A stretch of DNA of 64,000 nt from Sphingobacteriaceae bacterium. GTDB taxonomy: Bacteria > Bacteroidota > Bacteroidia > Sphingobacteriales > Sphingobacteriaceae. A program made the position numbers and the translations under genes. Under the pieces are notes generated by a model, which did no database searches, was not told where the DNA came from, and worked only from the letters and a program-made list of their open reading frames with translations. The stretch covers positions 620,001 to 684,000 of the forward strand of contig JAGIAD010000029.1 in the NCBI GenBank assembly GCA_017745075.1, written 5' to 3'. This document shows positions 8,589-16,916 of the stretch, one piece after another. The number at the start of each line of letters is the position of its first letter. The first letter of the stretch is position 1.

Positions 8589-9196
8589 TGCTGAAGAATA
8601 TCTTATTGTTTCTAGCACTTTTAAATGTTTACGATCTGCATGCGCAGATCGTAAATTGTAAGATGACGGGGGCTTTTGAAAGTCCCACGCAATATAAATA
8701 TGCCTATCTCTGTATACCTAGGGATAGTACCGTTATTGTCGCAAAGATTGAGGATGGAAAGTTTGTGCTTTCAGTTCCGGCCCCAAAGGATATTGAAATT
8801 GGTTTTTTAACCCTCGACTTTGATTCTACAAAAACTTATAAAAATTTAATGTTAGTAAAGGTTTCGGAAAGAAACCTCAGGCCCAAAATGATGGCTATCG
8901 AAAACGCGCATATTGCCATATCCCAAAGTTTTTCCGATTCTAAAGTTTCTGGCGGTGCAGATAATAAACAAGTAGAGGATTTAGAAAATTCAATTAAAAC
9001 AAAAGACTTCAAGGGTTTTCTAAATAGATATTCCGATTCGAAATTAGCTATAACTTTGTTGCGCACTTTTGCAGCGCTTAAAAAAATAATACCAGGATAT
9101 GACGACAGCGATCCTCGCGTACTATATAATATGCTTTCCGAAAGGTTAAAAAAATCTAAGGAAGGAATTAAAGTGTTTAACGAACTAAATTTATAG
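8588..9196 (+). CDS. Secreted DUF4369-like protein paired with the GG peptide
   Basis: A 202-residue protein with a signal peptide (about residues 1-19, ending HAQ), so it is probably periplasmic. Residues 20-110 resemble the DUF4369 domain found at the N-terminus of Bacteroidota thioredoxin-like AhpC/TSA proteins (pattern CKMTGAF, then IEDGKFVLSVPAP). The C-terminal thioredoxin domain of those proteins is missing and is replaced by a helical charged segment. Its start overlaps the stop of the GG-leader peptide by one base, so the two are translated together and probably work together. It could be a partner, chaperone or immunity protein for the peptide, which is inference only. Confidence 0.7.
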   Translation: MLKNILLFLALLNVYDLHAQIVNCKMTGAFESPTQYKYAYLCIPRDSTVIVAKIEDGKFVLSVPAPKDIEIGFLTLDFDSTKTYKNLMLVKVSERNLRPKMMAIENAHIAISQSFSDSKVSGGADNKQVEDLENSIKTKDFKGFLNRYSDSKLAITLLRTFAALKKIIPGYDDSDPRVLYNMLSERLKKSKEGIKVFNELNL

Positions 9197-9277
9197 TCAT
9201 TATATATTTTTTTGAATAAAATTATGATATCCTTTGAAGGTATGGTTCAATTAGCTTAATCATATTTTACTAAACAG

Positions 9278-10084
9278 TTATAATTTTCTACCTTTTCCTT
9301 TTTTTTCGGGATTATTTTTTATGTTTTTGTTGTTAAGTGATTTCGCTTTATTTTCCTTTATCATTTCTAGTAAGCCCGTCTCCTTCCAGGGTATTTGAAC
9401 TGCTTTAAAGTGAGATTTTACATTGGTCTCTTTTAAATTGCTCAATTCGTCAAATCCATGTATCCTGTTGTAGCCAATCGGATCTAATATAGTTTCATGT
9501 GGAAAGCTCACCGGGATAATATCTTTGGGTATCTCAGTAATCGTTTCCCAATCTATCTCCTGAAATTCATGCGTTTTTGGATTATAAGGAATCCAATACA
9601 TGTCTTTTTGATCATCATAATAATTTTCAATTTCAGAAAATCGAATACCTTGTGACATAAAATCATCTTTGGGCCGAAGCATACCCATTCTGATATCCAC
9701 ATAAAAAGGATGCCCAACGATATCAACAACAGGTAACAGGCCTGAAAGGCGTTGTTTCAGCGAGGTTTGGTCAACCATAATGTCGAAATCAGTTTTGGTG
9801 GCGAACAATTCCAATGGAACGCCATATTTCTGTGACATGCCCTCTGGATCTAAAGTGATCATTTCAGGGATTTTCGCAGTTACCGTTTTGCCCCTCAGTA
9901 CTCCATTACTAACTTTTTCCGTTTTTACAAATTCAACAACGTACCCGGTTCCATCATTACGATCCCACATTTCAAAAACTGAAATTGTGTTTTCGGGATT
10001 ATCTTTCTCTCTGAGTTCCATTTTCGCAACATCAACTAAGAATTCGGCACCTTCAATATTGATGGTTGGCAGTTCTCTTTCCAT
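9278..10084 (-). CDS. Hypothetical ICE protein with an internal duplication
   Basis: A 268-residue soluble protein. Two related halves are visible. LPTINIEGAEFLVDVAKMEL (from about residue 5) and LPVVDIVGHPFYVDIRMGML (from about residue 116) align closely and are followed by REKDN and RPKDD. This indicates an ancient tandem duplication of a domain of about 110 residues. I do not know the function; similar proteins occur in Bacteroidota conjugative elements. The C-terminus is highly basic and ends KKGKGRKL. It lies 41 bp downstream of traD in the traA-traD transcription unit, so it is probably expressed with the transfer genes. Confidence 0.8.
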   Translation of the reverse strand: MERELPTINIEGAEFLVDVAKMELREKDNPENTISVFEMWDRNDGTGYVVEFVKTEKVSNGVLRGKTVTAKIPEMITLDPEGMSQKYGVPLELFATKTDFDIMVDQTSLKQRLSGLLPVVDIVGHPFYVDIRMGMLRPKDDFMSQGIRFSEIENYYDDQKDMYWIPYNPKTHEFQEIDWETITEIPKDIIPVSFPHETILDPIGYNRIHGFDELSNLKETNVKSHFKAVQIPWKETGLLEMIKENKAKSLNNKNIKNNPEKKGKGRKL

Positions 10085-10125
10085 AACGCTAATTTTAAAC
10101 GGTTATAAAATGGGGAATTGCATTA

Positions 10126-10758
10126 TCACACAAAATCCCCAATATCAAATCTTTCCAGATTTTCATTCCGCATAATGGAAGAACCAGATTTAATTGATGA
10201 GGAAAAGCTTTGATCCAACAGCGCTGCTATTTTCTTTGAAGCCCCTTCCATAGAGTTTTCTAAAAGGCTGAAAAGTTCGGTCCCTTGTATTTTCTGAACT
10301 ATGGTAGCCGCTTGTTTTTGTAAAGATGGCGCCGGCTCTTTTTGCTGAAGCAACATCTGCACGGCACCCAGTTCTTCAAAGGTAACCCCCATGGCAAAAC
10401 CGCTTTCATCCTCGGAAATCCTATACCTGCTCATCTCTTCCTCTTCCAGTTCATAGTCAAGTTCATCAACAAAAATATCAGCTGGTTCTTCCTGCGGAAT
10501 TTCGTTAGCTACTTCTTTTGCGTCGATTTCTTGATCAAACTTAGCTGGATCTGTTTCCTGTTTTTCGAGATGGCTTTCATTGGCACTCATTGGCGCTGAA
10601 AGTCTCTTTACTGGTTTGGGTAAACCCATGATTTCAGGAACATTCGTGTTAGAGATTTTTTCTTCAAAACTTTTAGCGGGCTTAGTCGCAAATATTCCCT
10701 TTTCTTGCAGCAGTAGGACAATCACCACCAGCAGACAGATTAGTATTAATATTTCCAT
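10126..10758 (-). CDS. traD: Conjugation protein TraD-like
   Basis: A 210-residue protein with an N-terminal membrane anchor at about residues 2-18 (EILILICLLVVIVLLL), then a long acidic, low-complexity region (about 65-120, including ELEEEEMSRY) and a helical C-terminal part. It is downstream of the ParA-like gene and the DUF3408 gene in the same orientation, where TraD (DUF4122-type) is found in CTnDOT-like elements. The role of TraD in transfer is not well defined. The name rests on position and topology. Confidence 0.55.
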   Translation of the reverse strand: MEILILICLLVVIVLLLQEKGIFATKPAKSFEEKISNTNVPEIMGLPKPVKRLSAPMSANESHLEKQETDPAKFDQEIDAKEVANEIPQEEPADIFVDELDYELEEEEMSRYRISEDESGFAMGVTFEELGAVQMLLQQKEPAPSLQKQAATIVQKIQGTELFSLLENSMEGASKKIAALLDQSFSSSIKSGSSIMRNENLERFDIGDFV

Positions 10759-10764
10759 AATGAT

Positions 10765-11178
10765 TTATAAAATGGGTTTATATTTATCGTTATAACTTTT
10801 AGTGATCTCATCTCCAAATTCTTCGAAATGATAAGCCAACAGATTATCCAAATAGGCATAAATTGTTAATTTATCTTCACCGATGACCTGTACAATCTTT
10901 GATAGTTTTACATGAAAATCCGGTCGGATGTACACTGTTTTCCCATCACGGGCATTGGTATCGGGTTTCTTAAAAAAAATAGCTTCGTATTCCTGATCAT
11001 TAGATCTTTTCGACCTCCCTTTGGTCTTACCAGGTGTTTTTTCCAAGGCAGCTTCAACCTCATCTTGTACTTTTGTCGGATTCTGCAACCCGTCCTTCTG
11101 TACACCGTCAACCATCATTTCCATCATTAACTTTTCATCGATGTCGGGTGTATTTCTCTTTGTATTGTCTCTTTCCAT
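10765..11178 (-). CDS. DUF3408 conjugation protein (TraB/TraC-like)
   Basis: A 137-residue soluble protein with a basic, low-complexity N-terminal half and a C-terminal domain (about residues 75-137) with the pattern VYIRPDFHVKLSKIVQVIG and IYAYLDNLLAYHFEEFGDEI. This is the signature of DUF3408 proteins encoded next to ParA in Bacteroidota conjugative transposons. The C-terminal fold looks like a ribbon-helix-helix DNA-binding domain, so it may act as the ParB-like partner of the ATPase. It lies 4 bp after traA and 6 bp before traD. Confidence 0.75.
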   Translation of the reverse strand: MERDNTKRNTPDIDEKLMMEMMVDGVQKDGLQNPTKVQDEVEAALEKTPGKTKGRSKRSNDQEYEAIFFKKPDTNARDGKTVYIRPDFHVKLSKIVQVIGEDKLTIYAYLDNLLAYHFEEFGDEITKSYNDKYKPIL

Positions 11179-11182
11179 GCCC

Positions 11183-11950
11183 TTACAATTGAACGATTCT
11201 TAAAAACTCAGCCATAAACCGATCGAACCTGCAGGCTTTCATCATCTGTTCTTCAGGTGGCAATACTGTGGATCGAAAAATTGCCTTGGCAGTCATTTCA
11301 CTTTCTTTCCGAAAACGGGTGCTGCTCATCACCTGGCACTCCATCAAGCTCAAGCCCAGATCGTGAATAAGTTTGTTATAGATCTCATACAGAGGGGAGC
11401 GCTCTCGTCCATCAACCTGATTCCAGAATAGATTAATGCTTCGAATGGACGTTTCTCCTTCTTTCATAATGACATCCTTCATCAATTGCGTAAAAATGAG
11501 CGTACTTTCCATTACAAGCCGATCAGCCGTAATGGGCGTAAAAATATGATTGGTGCCGGCGAGCGCTTTTAAAATACCGGGAGTATTAACAGTTCCGGGA
11601 AGATCAAAAAAGACCACATCAATTGGCACTGGAGAAGTGCCTAAAAAGTCATAAGCTGTTTCCAAAAGTCCTTCGGCTTTACACTGGATTATAGGGTATG
11701 CCTTTTTATTGATTGTAGAAAACTGTTTATACGCCATCTTTTTTAGAGCTTCATTTTCCATTACCATTGCTAAATCACGTGCTTTCATTTTAGCCAGGCT
11801 ATATTGCGGAAAGTCGGCATCGAATACTACTACGTTGTAGCCCAAACGGTAATGTAGTGTGCTAGCTGTAAGTGTGGTAAAAGTTGATTTACCAACACCG
11901 CCTTTTTGAGATGAAAATGCAATAAATACTGTTTTGTGTTCTGCTTTCAT
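11183..11950 (-). CDS. traA: ParA-family ATPase TraA
   Basis: A 255-residue P-loop ATPase. The deviant Walker A motif KGGVGKST is at residues 16-23. Asp in the FDADFPQYS segment and FDLPG further on are the usual Walker A' and Walker B positions. ParA-like proteins at the head of Bacteroidota tra operons are called TraA and may act in element maintenance or positioning. It opens the minus-strand unit traA, DUF3408, traD. The predicted promoter is unusually far upstream (12287-12362), leaving a leader of about 340 nt full of TACAT/ATGTA motifs. Confidence 0.88.
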   Translation of the reverse strand: MKAEHKTVFIAFSSQKGGVGKSTFTTLTASTLHYRLGYNVVVFDADFPQYSLAKMKARDLAMVMENEALKKMAYKQFSTINKKAYPIIQCKAEGLLETAYDFLGTSPVPIDVVFFDLPGTVNTPGILKALAGTNHIFTPITADRLVMESTLIFTQLMKDVIMKEGETSIRSINLFWNQVDGRERSPLYEIYNKLIHDLGLSLMECQVMSSTRFRKESEMTAKAIFRSTVLPPEEQMMKACRFDRFMAEFLRIVQL

Positions 11951-12300
11951 GTTTGGTATATATTTAATTGTTCATGTATTTCATTATGCGGGTATCGACT
12001 TATATAGAAGTGCACATACCTATGCGCATTTGTATAAACTTGGCTATTGATGTAAGCACATATGTTTGTACATGAAAAACACCATAGGTACTTAGCCCAA
12101 TGGCTAAGCATGTAAGGCGATGTACATCATTATACATGAAGATGTATCGCCATCAGTCTGTATCTACTCACCCACGATAATCTTTATAGAGCTATTTACA
12201 TCTTTGCCCACATCCATAGTTCTGGATTGTCCTACTCACATAGGTATGTACCAACGTACCTCTCTTGTTACATCTGTCTGTCGATACAAAGAAATGTAGA
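11951..12300. repeat. TACAT/ATGTA motif cluster upstream of traA
   Basis: About 350 bp with many short copies of TACAT or ATGTA in both orientations, for example around 11964, 12070, 12109, 12121, 12133, 12142, 12197, 12247, 12269 and 12293. A longer imperfect palindrome is GGCGATGTACATC...AGATGTATCGCC at about 12117-12152. Beside a parA-type gene this looks like a partition (centromere-like) site or operator array. No gene is seen here. Confidence 0.5.
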
Positions 12301-12362
12301 TAAGTATCTGCCCATTTTGAGGTGGCATCCATTGGCGCCATTTAGCGCTGTTTGGCGCAACA
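12287..12362 (-). promoter_or_regulatory. Predicted tra promoter with four phased half-sites
   Basis: Four 10-bp blocks start at 12323 (TGGCAT), 12333 (TGGCGC), 12343 (TAGCGC) and 12353 (TGGCGC). In traA orientation these are GCC(A/T)AA-type direct repeats. The last one (GCCACC, 12321-12326) ends 26 bp before TTTCTTTG (12287-12294), a TTnnTTTG variant of the -7 box. An alternative -7, TACATTTC, is at 12291-12298. Confidence 0.6.
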
Positions 12363-12426
12363 TTCGGTTGTGATCATCCAAATATTCCGTCCTTACTTTG
12401 TAAAAAAGATTGGTATGGGTTTTTAA

Positions 12427-12605
12427 CAAATCTTATAAAACCTATGAGGGGAATTTCCCTGCTTTCTTTAATCCGTCCCTCAGGGCGGATTTTCCTTACA
12501 CCCGTAAGGAGCAAGGTGTGTTTTGAGGCACCCGAAACTCATTTCGTGCCCCAAAACCCCTTGCCCTTGCAGGGGGCTGGAACCGTCCTCCGAAGTCGGA
12601 CGGTT
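12427..12605 (+). other. oriT: Candidate origin of transfer (oriT), hairpin-rich
   Basis: This stretch just upstream of mobA holds a run of inverted repeats: ATCCGTCC/GGGCGGAT (12471-12490), CCTTAC/GTAAGG (12494-12509), a longer stem with TTTTG-GGCAC and GTGCC-CAAAA (12521-12556) and AACCGTCC/GGACGGTT (12581-12605). Dense hairpins immediately before the relaxase accessory and relaxase genes are typical of oriT regions. The nick site cannot be fixed from sequence alone. Confidence 0.55.
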
Positions 12606-12627
12606 TTAACAACCAATTGGATATATT

Positions 12628-13062
12628 ATGGATAAAAACAACGAAAAGAAACCAAACAAAGGCGGCAGGACTCCTAAAGCTAATCCAAGTATACACCGCC
12701 ATGTTTTCAGGCTTACCACCGAAGAAAACACGAGATTATTGTCCCTCTTTGAAGCATCGGGAATGAACAATAAAGCAAAATTCATTATTTCTGTTTTGTT
12801 TAATAAAGAAATTAAAACAGTAAAAATCGATAAAGCCGCCATGGATTATTATATGAGATTGACCACATTTTATAGTCAGTTTAGAGCAGTCGGGACCAAC
12901 TATAACCAAATAGTGAAGATACTGTACCGTAATTTTTCCGAAAAGAAAGCATCGGCCTACCTATTTAAATTGGAAAAACAAACCTTAGAAATGGTAAAAT
13001 TATGTAAGGAGATTATCGATATCACCAAAGAATTTGAAGAAAAACATCTAAAAAAAACCTAA
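12628..13062 (+). CDS. mobA: Mobilisation protein MobA-like (relaxase accessory)
   Basis: A 144-residue basic, soluble protein. The N-terminal part has KKPNKGGRTPKANPS then HRHVFRLTTEEN, matching the basic arm plus ribbon-helix-helix start of Bacteroidota MobA accessory proteins, which bind oriT and help load the relaxase. The C-terminal part is helical and charged. It is directly followed by mobB: the stop at 13060-13062 touches the mobB ATG at 13063. It follows a hairpin-rich candidate oriT. Family names in this group vary between elements. Confidence 0.8.
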   Translation: MDKNNEKKPNKGGRTPKANPSIHRHVFRLTTEENTRLLSLFEASGMNNKAKFIISVLFNKEIKTVKIDKAAMDYYMRLTTFYSQFRAVGTNYNQIVKILYRNFSEKKASAYLFKLEKQTLEMVKLCKEIIDITKEFEEKHLKKT

Positions 13063-14355
13063 ATGATAGCAAACATTGATAGAGGGGAAAATTTACTAGG
13101 TGCACTTTCCTACAATCAGCTGAAGGTAGATAAAGACAATGCACAAATATTATTTACCCATAAGATGGTGGAAACAGTAGATGGTAACTATTCGATATCT
13201 CAGTTATTGCGATCATTCGAACCTTATTTAACCGCAAACAAAAAAACAGAAAAGCCTGTTTTACACATTTCCCTGAATCCCGATCCGAGAGACTGCCTTA
13301 CCGATGAAAAATTGCAGGCCATCGCAGAAGATTACATGGAGCAAATGGGCTATGGTAACCAGCCCTACGCGGTATTTAAACATATGGATATTGACCGTAG
13401 CCACATCCATATTGTCTCGGTCTGTGTAGATGAGGAAGGAAGAAAGATATCCGATGCATTTGAAAAACGACGTTCGGTAAAAATATCAAGGGACTTAGAG
13501 GTCAAATATGGTTTACAACAACTAAAGGAGAAAGATACCCAATCTGAAAATTTGATTTTTCGACCGGTAAATTATAAAATCGGTGATGTGAAAAGTCAGA
13601 TATCTTCTGTCGTAAGATACCTACCAAAATATTATAAATTTCAAAGTATGGGCGAATATAATGCGCTCCTCTCATTATTTAATGTAACGGCACAAGAAGT
13701 CAAAGGTGAGTTACATGGAGAAATGAGACAAGGGATTGTTTATTTCGCGCTTAATGAAATCGGTGAAAGATCAAGTAACCCTTTTAAAGCTTCATTGTTC
13801 GGTAGACAGGCCAGCTACCTGAAACTGCAAGATCATTTTTTAAACTGCACTAAATCTGTAAAGGATGGGGCTTCATTACTTTTGCTCAAAAATACTATTG
13901 AACAGGCGATACATAATACAAAGAATGAAAGTGGTTTCAAAAGCCACTTGTTGGACAAGGGGATAAATATCGTCGTACGGAGAAATGCTGAAAATCGAAT
14001 CTTCGGTATCACCTTCATAGACCATAATTCAAAAATGGTTTGTAACGGTTCGCGCTTGGGTAAAGAATTTTCCGCCGGTGTATTCAATGACTGGTGGAAC
14101 AATAATAAAAAATCTGAAATAAAATCTAAAAATGACAGATTAAAATACGTGGAAAAATCTGATGTATCTAAACAAGACAGGGAATCTTATACCCCTTTTG
14201 ATTTCATTATTAAAGAAGATTTACATGGTCAAAATTATGGAGAAGATCTCTTGGGAGGTCTTGGTGGACTACTTCCCGAGAGCCATGGAGATGATATCGA
14301 GGAACAACTGTTTGCAGGAAGGATGAAAAAAAAGAAAAGAAGAGGTTCGAGATGA
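13063..14355 (+). CDS. mobB: MobB relaxase (MOBP-type relaxase/mobilisation nuclease)
   Basis: A 430-residue relaxase that would nick oriT and stay bound to the transferred strand. The likely catalytic tyrosine is Tyr17 (GALSYNQLK). The metal-binding histidine motif is at residues 107-116 (HMDIDRSHIH), with His107, His114 and His116. The C-terminal third is less conserved and ends in a very basic tail (KKKKRRGSR), fitting a DNA-binding or secretion-signal role. The start codon follows the mobA stop directly, so the two are co-translated. Confidence 0.9.
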   Translation: MIANIDRGENLLGALSYNQLKVDKDNAQILFTHKMVETVDGNYSISQLLRSFEPYLTANKKTEKPVLHISLNPDPRDCLTDEKLQAIAEDYMEQMGYGNQPYAVFKHMDIDRSHIHIVSVCVDEEGRKISDAFEKRRSVKISRDLEVKYGLQQLKEKDTQSENLIFRPVNYKIGDVKSQISSVVRYLPKYYKFQSMGEYNALLSLFNVTAQEVKGELHGEMRQGIVYFALNEIGERSSNPFKASLFGRQASYLKLQDHFLNCTKSVKDGASLLLLKNTIEQAIHNTKNESGFKSHLLDKGINIVVRRNAENRIFGITFIDHNSKMVCNGSRLGKEFSAGVFNDWWNNNKKSEIKSKNDRLKYVEKSDVSKQDRESYTPFDFIIKEDLHGQNYGEDLLGGLGGLLPESHGDDIEEQLFAGRMKKKKRRGSR

Positions 14356-14408
14356 AAATTATACTAATTTGAAGTATAAAAAAACTCTTAAAATTTTAAA
14401 TCTACCTT

Positions 14409-14590
14409 ATGCTTAGAATTACTTACAGAACCTCAAACGAAGTATTAGATCATGTTAAATCGGTGATGAGATTTCCGATGAATATCAGCTAAAAGGCATT
14501 GTTAAACGTATCGATCGAGAAACGGTCAATCACGGGTTTGTCTATTTTTTTCACCTGGAAAACGGGAAAAAGATTGTCGTGCTCCGATAG
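14409..14590 (+). pseudogene. Small frameshifted reading frame between mobB and mobC
   Basis: An ATG at 14409 opens a frame reading MLRITYRTSNEVLDHVKSV. It then hits a stop near 14493. Shifting by one base near 14458-14465 continues as DEISDEYQLKGIVKRI and ends VVLR with a stop at 14588-14590. Together this would be a protein of about 60 residues. The ATG-to-stop span is 182 bases, one short of a whole number of codons, so a single-base deletion, sequencing error or programmed frameshift would explain it. I do not recognise a family. Confidence 0.4.
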
Positions 14591-14823
14591 GAAAAAGGGA
14601 ATAGCAATTACTCGCTATCCCCAATCTAAATTAACGCTCTCGTCCAAATATATATATTTCTTCTTAGAAAACTCCACATTAATCAAATCATAATTGTGGA
14701 CTTTTTATCAAAACGTATCGATTTTCAATAGTCATCTAATGAAGTCTGCTTCAACAGGCTTATCATCAGACTTCTGTGGGCTAAAATAATACGGACTTCA
14801 CAAATAACAGCTTTCTTTTAGGT
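14591..14823. other. Intergenic region upstream of mobC
   Basis: Contains a small hairpin (GGGAATAGC...GCTATCCCC near 14599-14624) and a perfect 8-bp inverted repeat GAAGTCTG/CAGACTTC (14741-14774). The 11-mer GTCATCTAATG at 14731-14741 recurs at 14824-14834, where it forms the first half-site of the mobC promoter box. No gene is seen. Confidence 0.5.
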
Positions 14824-14893
14824 GTCATCTAATGCCAATAGGCGCCATTGGATACCATTGCATAGTAATCTCCGAAAAGCACCTCTACTTTCA
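14824..14893 (+). promoter_or_regulatory. Predicted mobC promoter with four phased half-sites
   Basis: Half-sites GTCATC (14824), GCCAAT (14834), GCCATT (14844) and ACCATT (14854) are spaced exactly 10 bp. After 26 bp comes TACTTTCA (14886-14893), a partial TAnnTTTG box. The mobC GTG is 25 bp further. This is the same architecture as the traE, traA, DUF1896 and DUF3945 promoters. Confidence 0.7.
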
Positions 14894-14918
14894 CTTTTGA
14901 ACCTAAAAAATTTAAAAC

Positions 14919-16916
14919 GTGCAAGGAGAAGACGATTTGCGTGGACTCGCAAAAATCATGGGATTTATGAGAGCAGTAAGCATCATTTTAATACTGATGA
15001 ACCTTTATTGGTATTGCTATGCTTTCTTTCTGGATCAAAAATTAACGTTGGAAATCATCAATAAAATATTGAGTAATTTTCAGCGGACCGCCGGGTTGTT
15101 CTCACATACAATATATACCAAAGTATTTTCCATTTTGCTCTTAGCGCTTAGCTGCCTCGGAACTAAAGGAACAAAAAATGAAAAAATAACCTGGAAGAAG
15201 ATTTACATTGCTTTAGGCATAGGCTTGATCCTCTTTTTTTTCAATACTCCCTTACTTACACTGCCATTTAATGCTGCTTTTTTCTTCTACTCTTCTACTT
15301 TAGGATTGGGGTATATCGCCCTTATGATGGCTGGCCTTTGGATGAGCCGACTGCTGAAGAATAATTTGATGGACGATGTTTTCAATAATGAAAACGAAAG
15401 CTTCATGCAGGAGACGAAGCTCATGGAGAATGAGTATTCTGTTAACCTACCTACAAAATTCTGGTACAATAAAAAACAACATAACGGTTGGATTAACATC
15501 GTCAACCCTTTTCGTGCCACTATTGTGCTGGGCACACCCGGTTCAGGCAAATCTTACGCCATCGTTAACAATTATATCAAGCAGCAGATCGAGAAGGGTT
15601 TTTCGATGTATATCTACGATTTCAAGTTCGACGATCTATCCACCATTGCCTATAATCATTTATTAAAGCATACCGACAAATACCAGGTATCACCCAAATT
15701 TTATGTCATCAACTTCGATGATCCGAGAAGAAGTCATCGCTGCAATCCGATCAATCCTGACTTCATGACTGACATATCGGATGCTTACGAATCCGCATAT
15801 ACGATCATGCTAAACCTAAACAGGTCGTGGATCCAGAAACAAGGGGATTTCTTTGTTGAGTCGCCAATTATCCTGCTAGCCGCCATTATCTGGTTTCTGA
15901 AGATCTACGAAAACGGAAGGTATTGCACATTTCCCCACGCTATCGAGCTTTTAAATAAAAAATATTCCGATGTATTTACCATCCTTACTTCCTATCCGGA
16001 TCTGGAAAATTATCTGTCGCCTTTCATGGACGCCTGGCAAGGAGGTGCTCAGGATCAGCTACAGGGGCAGATTGCCTCTGCTAAAATCCCGCTTTCAAGA
16101 ATGATCTCACCCCAGCTGTACTGGGTGATGACCGGAGACGATTTTACACTGGATATCAATAATCCCAAAGAACCAAAGATCCTTTGCGTAGGCAATAATC
16201 CTGACAGGCAGAATATCTACTCTGCGGCATTGGGGCTATATAATTCGAGGATTGTCAAATTAATTAATAAAAAAGGGCAATTGAAAAGTTCGGTTATCAT
16301 CGATGAGCTACCGACAATTTATTTCAGAGGTCTTGATAATCTGATTGCCACAGCGCGAAGTAACAAGGTAGCCGTCTGCCTGGGCTTCCAGGATTATTCG
16401 CAGTTGATCCGTGACTACGGTGATAAGGAGGCCAAGGTTATACAGAATACAGTCGGTAATATTTTCAGTGGTCAGGTGGTTGGCGAAACAGCTAAGAACC
16501 TCTCGGAAAGGTTCGGCAAGGTTTTACAGAAGCGGCAAAGTTTAAGCATCAACAGAAATGATAAATCCACCTCCATATCCACACAATTGGACAGTCTGAT
16601 CCCTGCATCTAAGATCTCAACATTGACCCAAGGAATGTTTGTTGGAGCCGTGTCCGATAATTTTGATGAGCGGATCGAACAGAAAATTTTCCACGCCGAG
16701 ATTGTAGTAGATAATGAAAAAGTCGCCCGAGAATCAAAAAGCTATCAAAAGATCCCTCAGATCGCAAATTTTTCAGATCACACCGGGCAGGATAATATGA
16801 AGGAGGAAATAGAGGCCAATTACCGCCAGATTAAAACCGACATCCATAAAATCATAACGGACGAGCTCGAAAGAATCAATAATGATCCTGATCTGCAGCA
16901 CCTGATCCCCAGTTAA
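14919..16916 (+). CDS. mobC: MobC, VirD4/TraG-type coupling protein
   Basis: A 665-residue type IV coupling protein that would link the relaxosome to the secretion channel. The N-terminal membrane domain carries the YWFCY-type motif (NLYWYCYAFF, about residues 27-36) and several hydrophobic segments up to about residue 150. The Walker A motif GTPGSGKS is at about 204-211, and the Walker B region (SSVIIDELPTIYF) at about 456-468. The start is GTG. It is preferred because MQGEDDLRGLAKIMGF resembles family N-termini and because it sits at the usual distance behind the predicted -7 box. The gene is monocistronic with its own phased-repeat promoter. Confidence 0.9.
   Translation: MQGEDDLRGLAKIMGFMRAVSIILILMNLYWYCYAFFLDQKLTLEIINKILSNFQRTAGLFSHTIYTKVFSILLLALSCLGTKGTKNEKITWKKIYIALGIGLILFFFNTPLLTLPFNAAFFFYSSTLGLGYIALMMAGLWMSRLLKNNLMDDVFNNENESFMQETKLMENEYSVNLPTKFWYNKKQHNGWINIVNPFRATIVLGTPGSGKSYAIVNNYIKQQIEKGFSMYIYDFKFDDLSTIAYNHLLKHTDKYQVSPKFYVINFDDPRRSHRCNPINPDFMTDISDAYESAYTIMLNLNRSWIQKQGDFFVESPIILLAAIIWFLKIYENGRYCTFPHAIELLNKKYSDVFTILTSYPDLENYLSPFMDAWQGGAQDQLQGQIASAKIPLSRMISPQLYWVMTGDDFTLDINNPKEPKILCVGNNPDRQNIYSAALGLYNSRIVKLINKKGQLKSSVIIDELPTIYFRGLDNLIATARSNKVAVCLGFQDYSQLIRDYGDKEAKVIQNTVGNIFSGQVVGETAKNLSERFGKVLQKRQSLSINRNDKSTSISTQLDSLIPASKISTLTQGMFVGAVSDNFDERIEQKIFHAEIVVDNEKVARESKSYQKIPQIANFSDHTGQDNMKEEIEANYRQIKTDIHKIITDELERINNDPDLQHLIPS

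Noticed and set aside
12444..12635. Protein-coding frame in the candidate oriT region
   Set aside because: The region is a series of inverted repeats and the frame overlaps the mobA start; no family features.
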